Shown: piece after piece, positions 32,394 to 40,904 of the stretch
Layout of the letters: every line of letters begins with the position of its first letter
Numbering within the stretch: position 1 is the stretch's first letter
From: Alsobacter metallidurans
GTDB taxonomy: Bacteria; Pseudomonadota; Alphaproteobacteria; Rhizobiales; Beijerinckiaceae
DNA length: 64,000 bases
Direction of reading: 5' to 3'
Assembly (NCBI RefSeq): GCF_014636935.1
Contig: NZ_BMES01000002.1
Location: 248,001 to 312,000, forward strand
Translations under genes and position numbers: made by a program
Notes under the pieces: generated by a model
What the model saw: only the letters and a program-made list of their open reading frames with translations
Databases searched by the model: none
What the model was told of the DNA's origin: nothing

Positions 32394-35300
32394 CTAGGAC
32401 GGGAACTGCGGGCAGCGGAACTCCGAAAGCTCCCGCAGCCCGAACGGGTTGACCACCGAGTTGGTGCGCAGAACGAATTCGGCGCTGCGTTCACCTTGCT
32501 GGTAAAGGAGGCGCTGCTGGTCCGGCGTGCGCCCGGCCGACAACTTGCCCCGGTAGACGAATTTCAGCGCCGCCCAGGGCCCATCCGTTGAAATCGGGTT
32601 CGCGGTCGGGGGATCGAACGTCAGGATCACCGGATTGCGGGCCGGCCATTGGAGTTGCACCGGTCGGGCCAGGTTGGGGCCGGGCAGGATCTGCGTCTTG
32701 GCGCCTTCCACCTCCAGGGTCGCGCCCTTGGCGGCGGCGTCTGTCCCGAGCGGGATCATGTCGAACCGCAATCCTTGGCCGCCTGCCGCGCCTCCGGGAA
32801 AGAAGGCGTCCCGAATGGCCCGGGCGCGCTCGAATTGGGCGATGTCGCCTCCGGACACGGGGGCGGGCGCTCCGCCGGCGCCGACCGTCCGCCAGGGTTT
32901 CTGACTTGCGTCGACGTATTTGGCCAACATCTGATCGAAAAACTGGTCGAACCCGCCGCCGGGGCCAAAAAGCCGGGTGAAGTCGTCGACCGGCATGTCG
33001 GGCGCGCCGGGATTGCGGCTGAACGGAAAGCGCGTTTCGACCTGCCGGCAGAATGGCGCGAGCTTTTGCCGCCAGGCGGCCGTAATCGCCGATTTGGCGC
33101 CGCCTTCTCGCAGTTGAGACGTGGACTGAGCTACGACGGTGAGCCAACGCGACAGCGGCTCGGGCGCGTTGCGCGCGTCGGACGACAGTCGTTGAAGCGG
33201 GTCGGGGCCCGCGGGCGGCGGCGGCGGAACGGAGCCGGGCGTCACATTGGCCAGCGGAGCCACCACGCCGTAGACGTCGCGCAGGAGCGCCAGGTTGGCG
33301 TCCAGCGGCGCGCCCGCGGCGGCGCGCAGCGCCCGGAAACGATCCTCCACGATCTGGCCCACAACCGCGGTGGGCGAGGGGCCGGCGGCGGCCCCTACCG
33401 CGCTGGCGAGGCGGCCGGCGCTGCTGGACGCGGCCGCCGCGTCTGCGCCTTTGTCGCCACCCGCGCCAGGCGCTCCGGCCGCGCCGCCGAGCGCGTTTTG
33501 CGCTGCGCCCTGGAGGCTCCCGGCCACGCCGGGAAGCGGCACGCTTGGCGACAACTGCCGGGCAATGCCCTGTATCAGGTCGCGGATCGGCGAATTGGGA
33601 GCGCCGAGCACGTTCAGCCCTTCCGACGCCTGCTGGAGCGACTTGAACGGAAGCAGCCCCACGTCGCCGATCACCCGTTGCCAAGCCTTGCTGTAGTCGT
33701 CCGCGTAGAGCCGCAGAATGGCGCCTTCGAGCTGCCTCGGGTCGGTCAGCAGAGCTGCCGTCTGGGTCTGCCCGATGATCCAGCTTTCGGACGCGGCCTC
33801 CGCGACCGCGCCGGGAAGGCGGGATAAAAAGACGCGATTGAGGCCCTCGATGGTGTAGAGGCCCGGAACCGAAACGTCTTCCAGCCGAACACCGGAGCGA
33901 GCCGTGAACCAACGCTGGCCCGCTGCGCCGATCACGTCCGCGGCCCGCCAGGGCGCGGCCGAGCCGTTCGACAATCGCAGGCGCCCGTAGATCCTTTCCG
34001 GCAGGGGCAGCTTGGAGAAAACGATCCGAGCTTCCTCGACGAGCGCCGTATCCGGCGCATAGCGGGGGAAATCGCCCTGCAGCAGCGTGTCGAGATGTGC
34101 GGCGAGGCTGGCGCGGGCAGGCGCGCCGACCGCGCCGGGCACGGCCTGCTCCCAATCGAGCCGCATCCATTCCTTCAGAAGCGCCCTGTCGATGATGGGA
34201 GCCTGCCGGGTCAACATCAGGTAGGCGCGCGTCGCCTCGTAGAGGTAGTCGGGCCGCTGCATGGCACCGCGCATCTGACCTTCCAGCCGGGCCAGGAGGC
34301 GCGGCAGGAGCACGCGCTCCAAAACGTGCCGATAGGCGGTCTGCGCCGCGGACAGGAGCTTGTCGGACTGGCCAAGGCCGAAGTTGCTTGTGCTCGCCCC
34401 CTCGGCGATCGACGTCTGCAGGTCGCGCACGCTGTCGAGATAAGGCAAAGCGGCTTGCGCCCGGTCGCGCTCGGACACGGGATCGAAAGTCAGCGACGCC
34501 GCCTTGTCCTCCGCGGCTTGCACGGCAGCCGCGAGGGCTTCGGCCTGTCGCGCCTCGGTGCGGGCAATTGAAACGCCCCAGCCGCCGGCGCCCGCGATCA
34601 GCAAAACGGCTGCGGACCACGCCAGCGCCTGCAGGGCCCATCTCCGGCGTTCGCGCGAACGGTCGCGCGCCGCCAGCCGCGCCTCGTTGAACACCACCTC
34701 GCGAAGCAGTCGGCCAAGGAAGTAGCTGCGTCCGGCTTGCGCCCGCACGGCTTTGGGACGCCTCGCATCCAGCCCGAAGGTGCGCGATAGAACGCCCGTC
34801 AGCCGATCGATCGGCGTTCCTTCCTGGGTGCCGGACGTGAAATAGACACCGCGTAGGAACGGAGCCTGCTCGAGCTGCGACCCTCCAAAAGCGCTTCGCA
34901 AGAACGGCTCGATCGCCGGGGCCAGCGAGGCGAACTGCGCAGGAAAGCCTGCGATCCTGGCCCGCTGCTCGGGGCCGCGTTCCGCCTGCAGGCGCTCCAG
35001 CACGCGATCCTGAAGACGAGCCACCAGGGCGGAGAACTCTTCCGCGAAGCGGCCGACATGGCCGGCCGGGGCAGCGGTCTCGGGAAACGTCATGCCCCAG
35101 ACCTGGCTGCGCGTTTCCTTGTTCAAGTCGTCAAAGAACTCTGCAAAGCCGACCACGAGGTCGGTCTTGCTAACCAGGAAATATACCGGGAGACGCTGGT
35201 CGAGTTTTTGCTCCAGCTCGCTGATGCGGCGACGGACCGCGCGGGCGTTCTCGTCTCGGGCCGCTTCGTCGAGCTGGCTGAGCATGTCGGCCCCGAACGC

Positions 35301-35951
35301 CACGATCACGCCGTTCAGCGGCTGACGGGGCCGCTCCCGACGCAACAAGTCGAGAAATCGCTCCCACCCGGCCCGATCGGCGGCTTGGTCGCTGTCCTGC
35401 GTCGTGTACCTTCCCGCCGTGTCGATCAGCACGGCTTGCTCGGAAATCCACCAATCGCAATTGCGCGTGCCGCCTACTCCCTTGACCCGGCCGGCCGCCA
35501 GCGGGAACTCCAGGCCGGAGTTCTGGATGGCGGTGGTTTTGCCGGCTCCGGGCGGGCCAATGATCACATACCAGGGTCGTTCATAGAGATAGCCGCCCCG
35601 GTTGCCGGCCGCGCTCTTCATCGCGCCGAGCGCCTCCGTGAGCTGGCGCGAGATCGCGGCGTCCTCTTCGGACGCCGCGACCGCCTTGTGGCCCGGCCCG
35701 TCCGCGATCGACGTGGCCGCGACCCCGGACACGAGGGCCGCATCGCGACGCGATCGCCGCCAGGTGACGAGCGCCACGATCACAATCCACAGCAGCGGCG
35801 GCACGGCCGCCAGCCCCCACTGAACGATTGCGCGGTCGGTGCCGAGCAACACGGGCGCGAAGAACCACAGCAGGCCTGCGATCAGCAGCGCGCCCGCCAG
35901 GCTGCAAAGGCCGGCGACGGTGACGACCGTGGCAATAAGGGAGCGCATCAA
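32394..35951 (-). CDS. tssM: T6SS membrane complex protein TssM (IcmF)
   Basis: A 1185-residue inner-membrane protein. Two N-terminal transmembrane helices (~5-35 and ~42-65) precede a cytoplasmic domain with an intact Walker A GPPGAGKTT at ~132-140; a third helix lies at ~440-465 ('ALAWSAAVLLIAGAGGWGVSI'), followed by a long periplasmic region ending in the IcmF C-terminal beta domain. It forms the trans-envelope channel with TssL. A stretch rich in Ala/Gly/Ser near residues 810-860 looks like a flexible insertion. Its start overlaps the tssL stop by four bases. Confidence 0.96.
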   Translation of the reverse strand: MMRSLIATVVTVAGLCSLAGALLIAGLLWFFAPVLLGTDRAIVQWGLAAVPPLLWIVIVALVTWRRSRRDAALVSGVAATSIADGPGHKAVAASEEDAAISRQLTEALGAMKSAAGNRGGYLYERPWYVIIGPPGAGKTTAIQNSGLEFPLAAGRVKGVGGTRNCDWWISEQAVLIDTAGRYTTQDSDQAADRAGWERFLDLLRRERPRQPLNGVIVAFGADMLSQLDEAARDENARAVRRRISELEQKLDQRLPVYFLVSKTDLVVGFAEFFDDLNKETRSQVWGMTFPETAAPAGHVGRFAEEFSALVARLQDRVLERLQAERGPEQRARIAGFPAQFASLAPAIEPFLRSAFGGSQLEQAPFLRGVYFTSGTQEGTPIDRLTGVLSRTFGLDARRPKAVRAQAGRSYFLGRLLREVVFNEARLAARDRSRERRRWALQALAWSAAVLLIAGAGGWGVSIARTEARQAEALAAAVQAAEDKAASLTFDPVSERDRAQAALPYLDSVRDLQTSIAEGASTSNFGLGQSDKLLSAAQTAYRHVLERVLLPRLLARLEGQMRGAMQRPDYLYEATRAYLMLTRQAPIIDRALLKEWMRLDWEQAVPGAVGAPARASLAAHLDTLLQGDFPRYAPDTALVEEARIVFSKLPLPERIYGRLRLSNGSAAPWRAADVIGAAGQRWFTARSGVRLEDVSVPGLYTIEGLNRVFLSRLPGAVAEAASESWIIGQTQTAALLTDPRQLEGAILRLYADDYSKAWQRVIGDVGLLPFKSLQQASEGLNVLGAPNSPIRDLIQGIARQLSPSVPLPGVAGSLQGAAQNALGGAAGAPGAGGDKGADAAAASSSAGRLASAVGAAAGPSPTAVVGQIVEDRFRALRAAAGAPLDANLALLRDVYGVVAPLANVTPGSVPPPPPAGPDPLQRLSSDARNAPEPLSRWLTVVAQSTSQLREGGAKSAITAAWRQKLAPFCRQVETRFPFSRNPGAPDMPVDDFTRLFGPGGGFDQFFDQMLAKYVDASQKPWRTVGAGGAPAPVSGGDIAQFERARAIRDAFFPGGAAGGQGLRFDMIPLGTDAAAKGATLEVEGAKTQILPGPNLARPVQLQWPARNPVILTFDPPTANPISTDGPWAALKFVYRGKLSAGRTPDQQRLLYQQGERSAEFVLRTNSVVNPFGLRELSEFRCPQFPS

Positions 35952-37321
35952 CGGGACCCCTCGGTGGACAACACGATTTCGATGCGCCGATTTTCCTCAC
36001 GCCCTTCGGGAGTGGCGTTCGAGGCGATCTTTTCGGTGTCGGCCCGGCCCTCGGAGCTGAACCGCGTAGGAACGCGCGTGACCCGCGCCAGGATGTCGGC
36101 GGCCGCCTTCGCGCGGGCGGCGGACAGGTGGAAGTTTGACGGGTAACGCACGGTCCGGATCGGCACGTTGTCGGTGTGCCCGAGAACCTGCACGTGGCCC
36201 GGCTCCGTTTGCAGGGCGACGCCGATGCGGGTCATCAGCGTGAGGAACCGGGATTCGACGTCGGCGCTGCCGGACGCGAACATGCCGCGCCCACGCACGC
36301 GCACCAGGACGCGTTGCGGATCGCCCTCCACGGTGACCAGGCCTTCCTGCACCTCCGGCTCCAGGAAGCGCTTGATGCGTGCGGTCGCGCCATTGTCGGG
36401 CGGCGGTGGCGGGGGCGGCGGCGGCGGCGCAACCGGCAGGGGCCGCTCTATCGCGGGCAGCCCCCCGGGCGGCATTGCGGCGATGCGCTGCTGAACGGCG
36501 TCGCCCTCCGCGTTTACCCGGTCGGAGAGGTAGATGTATCCAAAGCCGATCACCGAGGCCGCCAGGGCGGCCGGAAGCCAGAGCGGCACGTGCCGGCCCA
36601 GGGCGCGATGGGGCGCATCGACGCCCTTCCAATGGGGCGACAGCTCCCGCTCCCAGGAGCCGCGAAGCTGAACCAGAAGCTGGTACAGGCCCTCGCGAAT
36701 GCGGTCGAGCTCCGCGTGGCCGTTGCGAGCCAGCCGGTACTGGCCTTGAAGTCCGAGCGAAAGGCACAGATAGGCCACTTCAAGCGCCTGTTTATAGCGG
36801 CCAGGAGTCTCCTGCATCTTGCCGAGCAGCACGAAGAAGCGCTCGCCGCCCTTGACGTCCTGGTGATAGGTCGACGCGAGGGTGCGCAGAGGCCATGACC
36901 CGTTCTGGCCCCAGGGCGTCGCCAGCGCCACGTCGTCGATCGACACGCACAGGATGTAGTGTGCGGCCTTGGTCTGCTCGTCCGAAAGGCCGAGCTCCTT
37001 GCATTCCGCCTGAAAGGCCTGAACGGCGCGCATCGCCCGCTGCAACAGCTCGTCCGGATGCTGGACCGATGTCTCCTGGGGGCCAGCGCCAACCCGGGCC
37101 AGCAGGTCGAGAAGCGGGGCGGCGGCGGCCGCCATCGGCGACAAGCCGATGCGCGGCACGCTCTCGGCCGAGTCGGACGAGGTCGTCTGAAAGGCCGTGG
37201 TGTCCTGCGGGCGCGGTTGTTCGGCGAGCGGCGGACGCGACGCCCGCGCGGCGGCGGGCGTGAGGCCTTGCACGACCGTGCGATCGCTGTCGTCCGGTTC
37301 GCTGAACGGGTTATCGCTCAT
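35948..37321 (-). CDS. tssL: T6SS membrane complex protein TssL with OmpA-like domain
   Basis: 457 residues. The N-terminal cytoplasmic DotU/ImpK domain has 'YILCVSIDDVALATPWG' and 'ERFFVLLGKMQETPGRYK'; one transmembrane helix follows near residue 245 ('LWLPAALAASVIGFGYIYL'), then a poly-Pro linker and a C-terminal OmpA-like peptidoglycan-binding domain ('VLGHTDNVPI', 'NFHLSAARAKAAADIL'). The first 20 residues contain S-D-R-T-V-V with Thr15, a candidate PpkA phosphorylation site. In Agrobacterium an N-terminal threonine of TssL is phosphorylated and recognised by the FHA protein. ATG at 37321, overlapping the tssK stop. Confidence 0.95.
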   Translation of the reverse strand: MSDNPFSEPDDSDRTVVQGLTPAAARASRPPLAEQPRPQDTTAFQTTSSDSAESVPRIGLSPMAAAAAPLLDLLARVGAGPQETSVQHPDELLQRAMRAVQAFQAECKELGLSDEQTKAAHYILCVSIDDVALATPWGQNGSWPLRTLASTYHQDVKGGERFFVLLGKMQETPGRYKQALEVAYLCLSLGLQGQYRLARNGHAELDRIREGLYQLLVQLRGSWERELSPHWKGVDAPHRALGRHVPLWLPAALAASVIGFGYIYLSDRVNAEGDAVQQRIAAMPPGGLPAIERPLPVAPPPPPPPPPPDNGATARIKRFLEPEVQEGLVTVEGDPQRVLVRVRGRGMFASGSADVESRFLTLMTRIGVALQTEPGHVQVLGHTDNVPIRTVRYPSNFHLSAARAKAAADILARVTRVPTRFSSEGRADTEKIASNATPEGREENRRIEIVLSTEGSR

Positions 37322-38658
37322 GCGCGGATGGCCCACAGTTGCATGCCGAGGTTCGGGAAATCACCCGACACATGGATGCCGAAGCCGCCTGCGTTCAGCA
37401 TCTTCTGCCAATAGGGACTACCCCGATCGAGCTCGAAATAGGCGGCGCCCGCGTTGAACGGTATCTGCTTCGGGGCCACCGGCAGGGCCCGCAGCACGAC
37501 GCCCGGCACGGCCACGTTGACGAGCTGCTTGATCTCCTCGACCGCGCCGACCTTGACCTGGTTCGGGAAAACGCGACGCAGCTGCTCGCCCGGGATGTCG
37601 GCCGCCACGACGAGCACGAATTGCGCGGAGCGCAACAGGTTGCGATCCATCACCGCGCCTGTGTGGAAACCCCAGCCACGGTCCTTGAGGTCGATCTTGG
37701 TCGCCTTGGTGACGATGTCGCTGCCGAGGTAGCGGCGCAGGTCCGAGATGACCGGCGTGAAGCTGCGCTGCAGGTCGTTATGCCGATAGGACGGATAGGA
37801 CGTCGCCCGCTTGTCGGTCGCGTAGAAGGTGGCGAGTTCGCCCGCGAGCCGGGCGAGCGCCGTGTAGAGCGTCTCCGGGTGCACGTTGCCCGAGTCGGCC
37901 CAGTGGGCGATCACGGGCTGCCAACCATTCAGGATGCTGAGCAGCAGGAAATCGCCGACGTCGGCCGTGCCGTGCACGCCGGGTTGTCCCATGCGCTGGG
38001 CCAGCACGTCGGCGCGCTGGGTCAGCATGCCCACCAGCTCGCTGACGAAGTTCGACAGCACGGAAGCAGCCGAAATCTGCAGGCATGGCGGAATGAAGAG
38101 CTCGTCGAGCTGGGCGCGCCGGTCGGCCGGCACCTCGGCGATGCGCGTCAATCCCAGGCAGCTGTAGCCGGTCAGGTCCTCGGTCGCGAGCATCAGCCGC
38201 AAGCGGGGACGGCCAACCCCGATTTCGGCCGGGATCGTGCTGTCCGAATGGGTGTCGAAAGCCTCGAAGGACCGCAGGCTGTAGCGCGCCCGCACGGCGT
38301 CCTGGCCGTCCTCGGTGGCGGTCACCTCGGGCCGGCCGTCCTGGTACAACGGCAGCGCGAGGTGGACGACGACGTTGCGCAGGCCCTCGGGCAGATCGAG
38401 CGGCAGAGGGGGATCGGCGGTTTCGGGGATCGAGAACGGGGTGCCGTCCTCCATGATGCCAGAGGCCGCCGAGAGCGCGAAACGGCCGGAGACCAGCAGG
38501 TTGCGATCGACCGCGAGCTCGGTGACGCCCCAGGGATGAGCCCGCAACGGCGCGGCGCGCGCTTGCAGCAGGTGCGCCATGTGACGGTCCTGCTGCTGGA
38601 AATGCTGGGCCCGGAGGAACATACCCTCCTGCCAGACGACCTTGTCGCGCCACACCAT
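37318..38658 (-). CDS. tssK: T6SS baseplate subunit TssK
   Basis: A 446-residue baseplate protein linking baseplate to the membrane complex. The N-terminus 'DKVVWQEGMFLRAQHFQQQDRH' is the TssK signature; 'FALSAASGIMEDGTPFSIPE' and the C-terminal 'PFNAGAAYFELDRGSPYWQKM' are typical. It is translationally coupled to tssL. Full family length, no anomaly. Confidence 0.96.
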   Translation of the reverse strand: MVWRDKVVWQEGMFLRAQHFQQQDRHMAHLLQARAAPLRAHPWGVTELAVDRNLLVSGRFALSAASGIMEDGTPFSIPETADPPLPLDLPEGLRNVVVHLALPLYQDGRPEVTATEDGQDAVRARYSLRSFEAFDTHSDSTIPAEIGVGRPRLRLMLATEDLTGYSCLGLTRIAEVPADRRAQLDELFIPPCLQISAASVLSNFVSELVGMLTQRADVLAQRMGQPGVHGTADVGDFLLLSILNGWQPVIAHWADSGNVHPETLYTALARLAGELATFYATDKRATSYPSYRHNDLQRSFTPVISDLRRYLGSDIVTKATKIDLKDRGWGFHTGAVMDRNLLRSAQFVLVVAADIPGEQLRRVFPNQVKVGAVEEIKQLVNVAVPGVVLRALPVAPKQIPFNAGAAYFELDRGSPYWQKMLNAGGFGIHVSGDFPNLGMQLWAIRA

Positions 38659-38706
38659 CGTCGTTCTTCGCCTTTCTGCTGCCCCGGCCGGCCCGGAACA
38701 AGCCGG

Positions 38707-40020
38707 TCACCGCCCGCGCTTGTCGGTTGTTTCCTCGTAAGCGCGTGCGAACGCCTTGCCGAAGGCGCTGTCGAAATCATCGTTGAAGTCGTCCACCAGC
38801 GTGGCGTGATGCTTCTTGTAATTGTCCCAGAGCCGCTTCTCGCGGGATCCGGGCAAGAGCCCGCCAGCAGGCGTTTCCGCCTCGATCACGGCTGGCGCCA
38901 TGCGCTCCAGCAGCGAGCGGGCGGCGGCCTGGGTCGCCTCCAGGGTGGCGACCTGGTGACGGATCAGGTCGTCCAGCGTTTCCTGGACAGCCGCCAGAGC
39001 GGGCGTTTTTGGATCGAGCAACGCCGCAAGCGCCTGTTCGTCCGTGGCGGCGAACTTCACCGGGTTGTTGCGGCTGGCGTGCATCACGGTTTGCTGGATC
39101 CGGAATTCCTGTTTGACGCTGTTGCGCGCGATCAACAGGTCGCGCACGCCGGCCGTGAGACTGCGCAGCAGCGCTCCCGCGGTGCGCAGCGCCTCGGCCG
39201 GATCGGCGATCGCGCGCTCCGAGAGTTCGCCGGAAAGCTCGGCGCCGGCGAGCAGGTCGCCGAGGTCGCCGCCGGGCGACGCCGCGAACGCGCGAGCCGC
39301 GGGAGGCGTTACGCCGGCCGGGGCGGGTTGTGGGACTGGAGCGCTGAGCGGCACGGGGCTGTCAGGCGCGGGCGCGAAATCGAGATCAAGCGGCGATGCG
39401 GCGCGGAGCTGCGCGGGCGGAAGCATCGGAACGGGTTTAGCCGCAGGTTCGTCGAGACTGAGGTCGAGATCGTCTGGAAAAGCGGCATTCGGAGACAGGA
39501 CGGCGGGCGGCGTGAAAGCCTGGAACTCTTCCTGGGTCGGATCGCTCTGCAGCGCCGCCGGCGGCGCGGCCTCGTCTGGCCGGAAGAACGAGTGCTCGTC
39601 GAACGGGTTCGGCGCTGAAGCTAGGTCAACCGGTTCCGGCGCGAACGAAAACTCCGAAACCCCGGACGACGGCGGCGAACGGTGGACCGGCGCGGCCGGA
39701 GTCTGCAGCTCGATCTCATAAGGCCCCAGCCGCAGTCTGTCGCCGCTCTGGAGCGGGTAGACGTTGCCGCGACCCACCGGGTGCCGGGCGTCGTTCACGA
39801 AGGTACCGTTGGACGAGAGATCGCGCACTTGCCAGCCGCCATGGTGAAACTCCAGGACGCAGTGCTCCTTGGACAACGCGCGAAGCCCATCGGTGAGCCG
39901 CCAGTCGCAGCCGTCGCCCCGGCCCAGTTTGAACTCGCTGGACGTCACGCGGCGTTGTTCGGTGGGAACGGAATCCGGACAGCGCAACGTGGTCAGCACG
40001 AGCTCGGTCATGAGGTTCAT
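38707..40020 (-). CDS. tagH: T6SS-associated FHA domain protein TagH (Fha/ImpI)
   Basis: 437 residues. The N-terminal forkhead-associated domain (~28-105) has GRGDGCDW, LSKEHC and DLSSNGTFVN, the phosphothreonine-binding residues, all intact. A Pro/Ala/Asp-rich linker of ~130 residues follows. The C-terminal TagH domain (~250-437) includes 'LLRSLTAGVRDLLIARNSVKQEFRI', 'LLDPKTPALAAVQETLDDLIRHQ' and 'DFNDDFDSAFGKAFARAYEE'. It reads the phosphorylation state set by PpkA/PppA and promotes assembly. ATG at 40020 overlaps the PAAR stop by four bases. Confidence 0.94.
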   Translation of the reverse strand: MNLMTELVLTTLRCPDSVPTEQRRVTSSEFKLGRGDGCDWRLTDGLRALSKEHCVLEFHHGGWQVRDLSSNGTFVNDARHPVGRGNVYPLQSGDRLRLGPYEIELQTPAAPVHRSPPSSGVSEFSFAPEPVDLASAPNPFDEHSFFRPDEAAPPAALQSDPTQEEFQAFTPPAVLSPNAAFPDDLDLSLDEPAAKPVPMLPPAQLRAASPLDLDFAPAPDSPVPLSAPVPQPAPAGVTPPAARAFAASPGGDLGDLLAGAELSGELSERAIADPAEALRTAGALLRSLTAGVRDLLIARNSVKQEFRIQQTVMHASRNNPVKFAATDEQALAALLDPKTPALAAVQETLDDLIRHQVATLEATQAAARSLLERMAPAVIEAETPAGGLLPGSREKRLWDNYKKHHATLVDDFNDDFDSAFGKAFARAYEETTDKRGR

Positions 40021-40313
40021 CCGCCGATCAGGACGGTCGGATAGCCCATGACGAGCATTCCGCCGTGCACGCAAGGGTCGCCGATGCGCGCGGCCGGCAG
40101 CATGTTCACCAGCACGGTCATGCTGCCCATCACAATCATGTCGGGAGGCCCGACACAGAGGCACATGTCGGTCACGCGCGCCTGCGGGATCATGCCTGTG
40201 AAAACGTTGGACGACCCGGTGAGCACGGGTCCGCCCACATGCGGAATGGGCGGCAAGCCGGGCGTCGCCATGGGGCACAGATGCATGTCGGTGATGCGGG
40301 ACGCGGGGGGCAT
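40017..40313 (-). CDS. PAAR-domain spike tip protein
   Basis: A 98-residue PAAR protein with repeating 'ARVTDMCLC', 'ARIGDPCVHGG' and 'GYPTVLIGG' elements; the three His/Cys metal-ligand regions that pin the cone tip are present. It caps the VgrG trimer. There is no toxin extension. The start is directly adjacent to the stop of the preceding DUF6931-like gene, and the stop overlaps tagH. Confidence 0.93.
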   Translation of the reverse strand: MPPASRITDMHLCPMATPGLPPIPHVGGPVLTGSSNVFTGMIPQARVTDMCLCVGPPDMIVMGSMTVLVNMLPAARIGDPCVHGGMLVMGYPTVLIGG

Positions 40314-40904
40314 TTAAATCTCCTCGGGCGCGATACGCCCGGCTCCGCCGCCCGCGATGTCGCTGGCCGACGTCAGGAAGCGCTTGAAGCGCTCATCCGC
40401 GCGCGCGGGGGCGCCGCGCACGGACGCCATCATGACCGCGCCGCCCACCGCGACGCCGGTGAGGTGATCGGCGGGAGGCACCGACGGCTGCCCCTCCGGC
40501 GCCATGCTGCCCCCGCTCCAGAAGGCCGCCACCGCGGCCCACGCCTCTGGCGAGCGGAACTGGGTGCGCTGGGCTGCGGCCCAAGCGGCCCGACGCGCAG
40601 CGTCGTCCTGCCTCTTTCGAACCCATGTCTCGGCGCACTCCAGGGCGTCCCGATCCTCTGGCGCAAGGGCGCTGTCCGGAACGCTACGCGCGCACATGCA
40701 CGCCCACCAGACCGCCTCGCGTTTGGGCAGCGCGTGCGCCACGAGCCGCATGGCGTCCGCGTTGAGGCCGGCGGCCTGAAGGCGCAGGAGGGCCGCGGAC
40801 GCGTTGTCGGCGCCGGCGACCGCATCGGCCGCGGCGGCCTGCAATTCGAGCCGCGGCAGGAGCGGCTCAAGAGGCACATCGAGTTTGCTTAGGGGCGTGC
40901 TCAT
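40314..40904 (-). CDS. DUF6931-like T6SS-associated protein of unknown function
   Basis: A 196-residue helical, Ala-rich cytoplasmic protein. Notable segments are 'ADAMRLVAHALPKREAVWWACMCARSV', 'AETWVRKRQDDAARRAAWAAAQRT' and 'SPEAWAAVAAFWSGGSMAP'. The family name is a tentative recognition. The start overlaps the vgrG stop (ATGA) and its TAA abuts the PAAR start, so it is made together with VgrG and PAAR. It may help load PAAR or an effector onto VgrG. No catalytic motif is seen. Confidence 0.7.
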   Translation of the reverse strand: MSTPLSKLDVPLEPLLPRLELQAAAADAVAGADNASAALLRLQAAGLNADAMRLVAHALPKREAVWWACMCARSVPDSALAPEDRDALECAETWVRKRQDDAARRAAWAAAQRTQFRSPEAWAAVAAFWSGGSMAPEGQPSVPPADHLTGVAVGGAVMMASVRGAPARADERFKRFLTSASDIAGGGAGRIAPEEI